Source: an uncultured Megamonas sp. (GTDB taxonomy: Bacteria; Bacillota; Negativicutes; Selenomonadales; Selenomonadaceae). Taken from it: DNA of 16,503 nt. Each line of letters opens with the position of its first letter. Position 1 is the first letter of the stretch. The translations under genes were made by a program, and so were the position numbers. Below the pieces are notes generated by a model. It was given only the letters and a program-made list of their open reading frames with translations. It ran no database searches and was not told where the DNA came from. Of the stretch, positions 11,651-16,503 are shown piece after piece. The DNA is taken from positions 1 through 16,503 of the forward strand of contig USIX01000041.1 in NCBI GenBank assembly GCA_900554895.1. The letters are read 5' to 3'.

Positions 11651-12288
11651 TATTTACCAAGTCCTCTCAATATGGAAAATGCCCACCACAGCATCTGCGG
11701 ACCGCTGGGACGCTGTCCCATTGTCATTACTTTCCGCAATCCCCGTATTATGAACAGAGCAGCAACAGCTATGCGCAAGTCCATTAAATTACCTGTTTTG
11801 GTCTTAATCCACATATTTATTTCCCGAATTAAATTCAGCAGGATACAGCCGATTTGCGTCGTGATACCGCTGCTTGAAGTTATGACTTGGCTGCCGATGC
11901 TGAATACACGCTGTTTCAGCTGAGTAAAGATATCGTCCATGATATTTTCAGTGCAGCTGTATAAAATGAGCAGACTGCCCGTATTAATATTTGTCGTTAC
12001 TTCTTTGACGAACGGCAGCTCTGATAATTTTACGCTGATAAGTTTTGCCAGTTTTTCATTATTTTTCAGCATATCAATGTAATAACGGCGGCGGCCTTTT
12101 ATGGCATGAGCCAGACGGATGGTATGAGTTTCAATTTTTCTATTAATATAATTTAATTCTTTATCCAATTGTTCAAAATTGAAAACAGAAGAATTATTAT
12201 TCTTTTTTTCCTGATTATCCTGAGCGAAGAATTTCAATAACTGCTGGCCTATCGTAAGTCCGATAGCCATTCCTGACGCATAAGACAT
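11650..12288 (-). CDS. HMA-like membrane protein (partner of the ATPase), 212 aa
   Basis: Residues about 60-125 have an HMA-type fold without metal cysteines: HAIKGRRRYYIDMLKNNEKL, a helix, then VKEVTTNINTGSLLILYS. The arginine-rich GRRR after the first strand parallels GRIR in the neighbouring protein. A short glycine-rich hydrophobic N-terminus (SYASGMAIGLTIG) and hydrophobic C-terminal segments (about 143-156, 170-182 and 196-209) suggest membrane association. GAGGTG precedes ATG 12288; the gene starts 12 bases after the previous stop and runs into the ATPase. A role as structural or regulatory partner of the pump, comparable to Fez accessory proteins, is inference. Confidence 0.6.
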   Translation of the reverse strand: MSYASGMAIGLTIGQQLLKFFAQDNQEKKNNNSSVFNFEQLDKELNYINRKIETHTIRLAHAIKGRRRYYIDMLKNNEKLAKLISVKLSELPFVKEVTTNINTGSLLILYSCTENIMDDIFTQLKQRVFSIGSQVITSSSGITTQIGCILLNLIREINMWIKTKTGNLMDLRIAVAALFIIRGLRKVMTMGQRPSGPQMLWWAFSILRGLGK

Positions 12289-12300
12289 ATATTACACCTC

Positions 12301-12780
12301 TTATCTTTTTACATGAGTTTTAGCATAAAGTTCTATTTCACACAGTTCTTTATTGTTTTTTATATTTTCCGGATGATATTCGATAAGAACAGAACCCGTT
12401 ATTGTATTAATGGTGAATTTATCCAGTTCCGGATATTTTATTAAAGATTGTTCCACTTTCATCTTGAGCTGTGGATTATTGACCAGTGCTTTACTGTAAA
12501 CACGAATACGGCCCGGTATATAAGAAGCCACCTCCACGGATTTTAGGAACCATTCCATTTTTGTTGCAGGTATGCCTACTGCTTTTAAAATATTCACTTT
12601 TTCCCAACCTTTCTTGACATTGTTTTTCATATTTTTGCGGTATTGATAAGCATGTATTAAAGATAAAGCTGTCCAAGCAACACCAAAGGCAGTATGCAGT
12701 TTCTTGCCGCCGACAAACAGCGATGCCACTGTTCCGGCCATGCCGACGGTCAATGGAATACCCAGACCAATTTTTTTCAT
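12301..12780 (-). CDS. HMA-like protein with N-terminal membrane helices, 159 aa
   Basis: Two hydrophobic segments (about 5-24 and 30-47, GIPLTVGMAGTVASLFVGG then AFGVAWTALSLIHAY) are followed by an HMA-like domain at 85-145: EVASYIPGRIRVYSKALVNN, PELDKFTINTITGSVLIEYH. The CxxC metal site is missing and GRIR stands in its loop. This cysteine-free, arginine-bearing HMA variant also appears in the next gene and in part in the ATPase. CGGAGGAGG precedes ATG 12780. It is the first gene of the ATPase unit, downstream of a terminator, and may have its own promoter (TATATT near 12808-12803, minus strand). Confidence 0.6.
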   Translation of the reverse strand: MKKIGLGIPLTVGMAGTVASLFVGGKKLHTAFGVAWTALSLIHAYQYRKNMKNNVKKGWEKVNILKAVGIPATKMEWFLKSVEVASYIPGRIRVYSKALVNNPQLKMKVEQSLIKYPELDKFTINTITGSVLIEYHPENIKNNKELCEIELYAKTHVKR

Positions 12781-12818
12781 AAATTTTTCCTCCTCCGTTA
12801 ATATATACTCATTCTAAA

Positions 12819-12848
12819 AAAAGGAGTGTTAATAAAAACACTCCTTTT
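12819..12848 (-). terminator. terminator between the feo genes and the ATPase genes
   Basis: AAAAGGAGTGTT (12819-12830) and AACACTCCTTTT (12837-12848) are perfect 12-base arms with a six-base loop; a leftward transcript then reads a T-run. It probably separates or tunes expression of the two leftward units. Confidence 0.75.
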
Positions 12849-12860
12849 CCGCCGTAAAAA

Positions 12861-13067
12861 TTATTTAGCTGCTTGAGCCTGCTGGGCTGCAATCATGTCT
12901 TCTAATTCTTCTTTTTGGCGTACAAGTTCAGCCATAGAAACTTCTGCCTGTCCTTCGGCAATGGCAGGCTGTGCCTGTTGAGCGCGGTTTTGCATAAACT
13001 TATAACCGAATGCACCGGCTACAACGCCAACAGCTAATCCTATCCAAAAATCAGTTTTTGTAAACAT
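12861..13067 (-). CDS. small YtxH-like membrane protein, 68 aa
   Basis: One N-terminal membrane helix rich in glycine and alanine (residues 7-24, FWIGLAVGVVAGAFGYKF) is followed by an Ala/Gln-rich coiled coil (30-68, VSMAELVRQKEELEDMIAAQ). The helix resembles YtxH-type proteins, but the tail is short. AAAGGAG precedes ATG 13067. It is the last gene of the feo unit and directly precedes the terminator at 12819. It may be a small scaffold protein of the iron system; that is inference. Confidence 0.55.
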   Translation of the reverse strand: MFTKTDFWIGLAVGVVAGAFGYKFMQNRAQQAQPAIAEGQAEVSMAELVRQKEELEDMIAAQQAQAAK

Positions 13068-13118
13068 AGGTAAGACTCCTTTATAATATATTAATAATGC
13101 TTTTTAAGCACTATTTTC

Positions 13119-13322
13119 TTAATTAAGTGTCTTTTTTTCAGCGTCGGCTTTCTTGTTTGTGCTGTCGCAGCAATGGCAGCCACCGGAACAGCAACTGCCG
13201 CCGGTACCGCAGCTATCGCATTTTCCGTTGGAAAAATTATGATAAACACGTTTTAATCCAAAACAGAACAGTACCACAATAACGGCAAATATAACCCAAG
13301 TAGCAATATCGCCTGTTGTCAT
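13119..13322 (-). CDS. FeoB-associated Cys-rich membrane protein, 67 aa
   Basis: One membrane helix (8-24, ATWVIFAVIVVLFCFGL) is followed by a cysteine-rich cytoplasmic tail (35-53) with eight cysteines in CDSC, CC and CHCC groups and a lysine-rich end. This is the small protein family regularly found right after feoB in Firmicutes, thought to assist Fe(II) transport in the place held by FeoC elsewhere. AAGGAGG lies seven bases before ATG 13322. It follows feoB by about 100 bases with two hairpins between. Confidence 0.85.
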   Translation of the reverse strand: MTTGDIATWVIFAVIVVLFCFGLKRVYHNFSNGKCDSCGTGGSCCSGGCHCCDSTNKKADAEKKTLN

Positions 13323-13351
13323 AAAAAAGCCTCCTTAAAGTACAAATACAA

Positions 13352-13411
13352 GGGAAACACAAGGTTTCCCTCTATTGTATCGTATATTTGAGAGTAATCA
13401 CGATGGATTAC
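13352..13411 (-). terminator. two hairpins between feoB and the Cys-rich protein gene
   Basis: GTAATC/GATTAC (13394-13399, 13406-13411) and GGGAAAC/GTTTCCC (13352-13358, 13364-13370). The second is followed on the minus strand by TTGTATTTGT, a weak T-tract. They may reduce, not stop, read-through or protect mRNA ends. Confidence 0.4.
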
Positions 13412-13420
13412 GGATGTCAG

Positions 13421-15316
13421 TTAAAATCCTAAAAGTGTACCAATCTGATAAACGAGCAGTGATACAATCCATGCCAGCACGAAATTACCGACTGCGGATA
13501 CAAAGAACCATTTCCAGCCGCCGGCTTCTTTTTTTATCGTGCCGAGAGCCGTCATACACGGTGTGTACAGCTGGCTGAAAACCATAAACGCCAAAGCCGA
13601 CATTGTGGTGAATGCTGCCTGGAAGCCGCTGCCAGCAACCATTCCAACAGCTTCAACGGCTTCAGTATCCGGACTCAGATCAGGCAGACCGTACAGAATA
13701 CCCATAGTGGAAATAACAGCTTCTTTTGCCATGATACCGGTCAGAACGGCAGAACCAGCTTCCCAATCGCCAAAACCGTGGAATGCAAAGAGTGTCGACA
13801 TCCATCCGCCCAGTGTTGCGAGGAAGGATTCGGACATGTCTTCAACCATGCCGCCGAAATTGTAGCTGCTTAAGAACCAGATAAGTACGGACATTGCAAA
13901 GATAATTGTACCGGCTTTAACGAGATAACCTTTACCTTTATCCCAAGTTTCCAGAAGAACCGTCTTCATATCCGGAATACGATACGGCGGAAGTTCCAGA
14001 ACAAAGCTCGTATCATCTTTACCAAATACTGTTCTGCTCAAAATGCTGGAAGCGAGAATAGCTGCAATAATACCTACGATATACATGGCAAATACTACAT
14101 CACCGGCATTTTCACCGAAGAATATAGCACCGAAAAGTGCCATAACAGGAAGTTTGGCACCGCAAGTCATGAACGGAGTTACTAAGATAGTAATCATGCG
14201 GTCTTTTTCGCTATCAAGCGCTCTTGCACCCATAATACCAGGCACGGCGCAACCGAAACCGCAGATAATAGGCATTAATGCTTTACCGCTTAAACCGGCT
14301 TTACGCATAATCGGGTCCATGACAAAAGCAACACGTGCCATATAACCTGTACCGTCAAGAAAACTTAAACAGAAGAACAATGTAAATATCAGCGGTACAA
14401 ATGTGAGTACCCCGCCTACACCGGCGATAATACCGTCGCATACGAGAGAGTGGAGCCAGTCGGCAACGCCGAGAGTCGTCAAGGCTTCATCAGCCCAGCC
14501 GTAAAAATCTTCATTAATAAGTACATCAAGTTCATCGGCAATCGGCTGACCAATCCATGTAAACGTAATTTCAAATACGAGATATAGAGCTAATACTAAA
14601 ATCGGCAGGGCAATAATGCCGTTGGCAAGAATTTTATCGATTTTTTCCGTTAAATTACTGCCGACATTTTCTCTTGTAACCGTCTGTGCCACAATTTTAT
14701 CGATAAAAGCATAACGTGCTTCAATAATAGCTTCTTCCAGCTGGTCGGAATTGTGGATAGTTGCGCGGAGCTGTTCAATATTTGCAATATGTTCTTCTAC
14801 CTGGTCGGAATTTTTATATTGACTCATTACTGTAGAAGTGAATACTTCCAGTAGCTTTTTCGTCGATTTTTTACTGCGACCATTTGTCTCCACGACCGGC
14901 ATCCCAAGAGCTTTTTCCAGTTTGCTTGTAGAAATTTTTATGCCTTTACGCGAGGATTCATCAATCATATTGAGGTCAATCAGTACAGGAATGCGACGTT
15001 CCAGCAGCTGTAAACATAAAAACAGATTTCGTTCAATATTCGATGAATCGATAACATCTACTACGATATCAGGTCTTTCTCCCGTTAAATAACTTTCTAC
15101 AATTCGTTCTTCTGGCGAACGACCGTTTATGCTGTATGTACCAGGCAAGTCCATTACAGAGATTGCTCTGTCATTATGTCTAGTATATCCCACTTTTTTG
15201 TCTACAGTAACTCCCGGCCAGTTACCAATTTTCTGTCTAATACCGGTTAATTCATTAAAAATCGTTGATTTGCCTGTATTAGGATTACCTGTCAATGCTA
15301 CAGATAAAGTTGCCAT
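13421..15316 (-). CDS. feoB: ferrous iron transporter FeoB, 631 aa
   Basis: FeoB imports Fe(II) through the inner membrane. The G domain has G1 GNPNTGKS (10-17), the switch NWPGVTVDK (32-40), G3 DLPGTY (56-61) and G4 NMID (116-119). A helical spacer domain (about 165-230) leads to the membrane part with the FeoB signatures GVGGVLTFVPLIF (299-311), CGFGCAVPG (352-360) and PFMTCGAKLPV (381-391). Length is on the short side of the family but nothing essential is missing. ATG 15316 has GGAGG upstream and follows feoA by 24 bases. It is expressed with feoA from the Fur-like promoter at 15661-15689. Confidence 0.95.
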   Translation of the reverse strand: MATLSVALTGNPNTGKSTIFNELTGIRQKIGNWPGVTVDKKVGYTRHNDRAISVMDLPGTYSINGRSPEERIVESYLTGERPDIVVDVIDSSNIERNLFLCLQLLERRIPVLIDLNMIDESSRKGIKISTSKLEKALGMPVVETNGRSKKSTKKLLEVFTSTVMSQYKNSDQVEEHIANIEQLRATIHNSDQLEEAIIEARYAFIDKIVAQTVTRENVGSNLTEKIDKILANGIIALPILVLALYLVFEITFTWIGQPIADELDVLINEDFYGWADEALTTLGVADWLHSLVCDGIIAGVGGVLTFVPLIFTLFFCLSFLDGTGYMARVAFVMDPIMRKAGLSGKALMPIICGFGCAVPGIMGARALDSEKDRMITILVTPFMTCGAKLPVMALFGAIFFGENAGDVVFAMYIVGIIAAILASSILSRTVFGKDDTSFVLELPPYRIPDMKTVLLETWDKGKGYLVKAGTIIFAMSVLIWFLSSYNFGGMVEDMSESFLATLGGWMSTLFAFHGFGDWEAGSAVLTGIMAKEAVISTMGILYGLPDLSPDTEAVEAVGMVAGSGFQAAFTTMSALAFMVFSQLYTPCMTALGTIKKEAGGWKWFFVSAVGNFVLAWIVSLLVYQIGTLLGF

Positions 15317-15340
15317 TATTCATTCCTCCAATTCATTTTG

Positions 15341-15565
15341 CTATGCAATCTGAGTAACCGTTATTTTAGCTGCATCAGATAAACGAATAGACATATTAAA
15401 AGAACGTATCGATACAGCAAGCGGATCGCCGAGCGGTGCACTGCGCAAAACCTTTACTTTCGTCCCTTTTACCATACCCATACTCATAAGACGTTCTTTC
15501 AGTTCTGAAGCTTCAATTGCTTCAACTTTAACAACCATTCCCGGTTTAGCATCTTTTAAAGTCAT
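15341..15565 (-). CDS. feoA: FeoA, 74 aa
   Basis: A single SH3-like FeoA domain: TLKDAKPGMVVKVEAIEASE, then LKERLMSMGMVKGTKVKV, SAPLGDPLAVSI and the end IRLSDAAKITV. These match FeoA proteins, which bind FeoB in the cytoplasm and support iron uptake. Length is typical. AGGAGG lies ten bases before ATG 15565. First gene of the leftward iron unit. Confidence 0.93.
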   Translation of the reverse strand: MTLKDAKPGMVVKVEAIEASELKERLMSMGMVKGTKVKVLRSAPLGDPLAVSIRSFNMSIRLSDAAKITVTQIA

Positions 15566-15587
15566 TAGAAGTCATCCTCCTATTTCA

Positions 15588-15692
15588 AAATAATTATCAT
15601 TAATACAATATAATAACAATCATTATATCGATAATAATTATTACTTTTATTGATAACTGAATTATATAGCAAATGATAATACATGTCAATAA
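15588..15692 (-). promoter_or_regulatory. feo promoter with Fur-like boxes
   Basis: On the minus strand TTGACA (15689-15684), 17 bases and TATAAT (15666-15661) form a consensus promoter. Fur-like sequences surround it: CGATAATAATTATTA (15629-15643) differs little from TGATAATnATTATCA; AATAATTATCATTA lies at 15590-15603 and AATAATGATAA at 15689-15699; GATAAT occurs in the promoter spacer. Fur repression under iron is expected, but AT-rich sequence makes single boxes uncertain. Confidence 0.7.
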
Positions 15693-15744
15693 TAATGATA
15701 AAAATTTTCATATAAAATAGAATGAAAAATCTTCACCTGTATTA

Positions 15745-15750
15745 TATAAT
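15745..15750 (+). promoter_or_regulatory. possible -10 box of the helicase gene
   Basis: TATAAT 64 bases before ATG 15814; no convincing -35 box. Confidence 0.3.
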
Positions 15751-15813
15751 TAAAGGAATATGAACCTGCTGAAAGGGTTTATATAACTATTTTAGATATA
15801 AAACGAGGTTTTT

Positions 15814-16503
15814 ATGAATATTTTTTCTAAGGAATTTAATCATGCTAACAGCGATATCAAGCTGCAGCCTAAATTTATTTTCAATGATTTTAACAGCGGT
15901 TTTAATCTTTTGACACAGCTGCATAAAGAACTTTTAGAGTGCGAAGAATTTTATTTTTCTGTTGCTTTCATCACGCAAAGCGGTCTTATCTGTTTAAAAG
16001 AGATTTTGTCTCAATTAAATAAAAAAAATATCAGGGGATATATTCTGACTACGGATTATCTGTATTTCACCGAGCCTAGAGCACTGCAGGAATTAAAGCG
16101 GTTTTTCAATCTTAAAATACGTATTTATACACAGGATAATTTTCATACAAAAGGATATATTTTTAAACATGCTGATTATTATTCTCTGATTATCGGCAGC
16201 AGTAATTTGACGCAAGGAGCGCTTAAAGCCAATAAAGAATGGAATTTAAAAGTGAATTCAACTGAACAGGAAACAATCTGTCAGGAGATATTGCATGAAT
16301 TTTGGCTGATGTGGGGAAAATCGGTAATATTGACAGATGAGTGGTTGCAGAATTATCAAAAACATTATCGGCAAAAACAGGAAAATTCTCCTGCAGAGCA
16401 GATATTTTCAGTCAAATTCACACCGAATAAAATGCAGACGGAAGCTCTTGCTTCTTTGGAAGAGCTTCGCCGGTCAGGACGAGAGAAAGCTTTGCTCATT
16501 TCT
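15814..16503 (+). CDS. PLD-domain helicase-family protein, first 230 residues, cut by window end
   Basis: ATG 15814 follows ACGAGG. Residues about 20-165 form a phospholipase-D-like domain: YFSVAFITQSGLICLKEIL, then the catalytic pattern HTKGYIF (H at about 111) ... IIGSSNLTQGAL (about 125-136). After a linker, FTPNKMQTEALASLEELRRS and EKALLIS look like the Q-motif and the run-in to the Walker A of an SF2 helicase. This layout (PLD nuclease, helicase, often DUF3427 at the end) belongs to a family of about 900-1000 residues linked to DNA repair and phage defence. The ATPase core lies beyond the window, so activity cannot be judged. Confidence 0.75.
   Translation, partial: MNIFSKEFNHANSDIKLQPKFIFNDFNSGFNLLTQLHKELLECEEFYFSVAFITQSGLICLKEILSQLNKKNIRGYILTTDYLYFTEPRALQELKRFFNLKIRIYTQDNFHTKGYIFKHADYYSLIIGSSNLTQGALKANKEWNLKVNSTEQETICQEILHEFWLMWGKSVILTDEWLQNYQKHYRQKQENSPAEQIFSVKFTPNKMQTEALASLEELRRSGREKALLIS

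Noticed and set aside
13119..13322. Metallothionein-like protein
   Set aside because: The membrane helix and position after feoB fit the FeoB-associated Cys-rich family better.

Overview
The window looks like the chromosome of a low-GC anaerobic Firmicute. Gene style (FeoA/FeoB followed by a FeoB-associated Cys-rich protein, strong AGGAGG sites, many intrinsic terminators) would fit a Negativicute, but nothing here proves the lineage. Two unlike parts meet at about 8.46-8.6 kb.

Left part (about 60-8480): a small integrated element with phage-like control genes and no structural phage genes. It starts just after a broken piece of mnmE (1-54 is MnmE-like, ending at the DTAGIR motif of the GTPase domain) and ends with a complete tyrosine recombinase (7278-8456). 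Leftward genes (about 3721 down to 219) are short phage-type regulators: a Cro-like protein, two paralogous XRE proteins, a coiled-coil protein, an excisionase-like HTH protein and several small ORFs. A rightward CI-like repressor (3885-4268) faces them across a control region with two promoters and repeated 13-bp operators (ACAC-N5-GTGT). AT-rich cargo is interleaved: a DUF4145-type zinc protein, a coiled-coil gene that needs a -1 frameshift at A_AAA_AAG, a membrane-anchored protein with an N-terminal domain resembling EVE/PUA-like modules, a two-helix membrane protein, a small secreted Cys protein and a DUF4236 protein. The cargo could include host-defence genes, but that is inference. Three places carry the same odd arrangement: a plus-strand promoter followed within about 20-30 bases by a strong hairpin and T-run, lying over the 3' end of a leftward gene.

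Right part (8.6-15.6 kb): host genes on the minus strand. A Bax-inhibitor-1 family membrane protein comes first. Then, read right to left, there is an iron block: feoA, feoB, a FeoB-associated Cys-rich membrane protein, a small coiled-coil membrane protein, then two HMA-like membrane proteins and a P1B-type ATPase whose TM4 motif is SCG instead of CPC. A near-perfect promoter (TTGACA-17-TATAAT) surrounded by Fur-like AT palindromes lies upstream of feoA. The ATPase plus two HMA-like partners recalls the fez clusters that build ferrosomes (iron-storage organelles), so iron uptake and iron sequestration may be encoded side by side.

The right edge (15814 onward, plus strand) is the start of a large helicase-type protein with an N-terminal phospholipase-D-like domain, cut by the window end. 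No tRNA, rRNA, CRISPR array or insertion sequence was seen.
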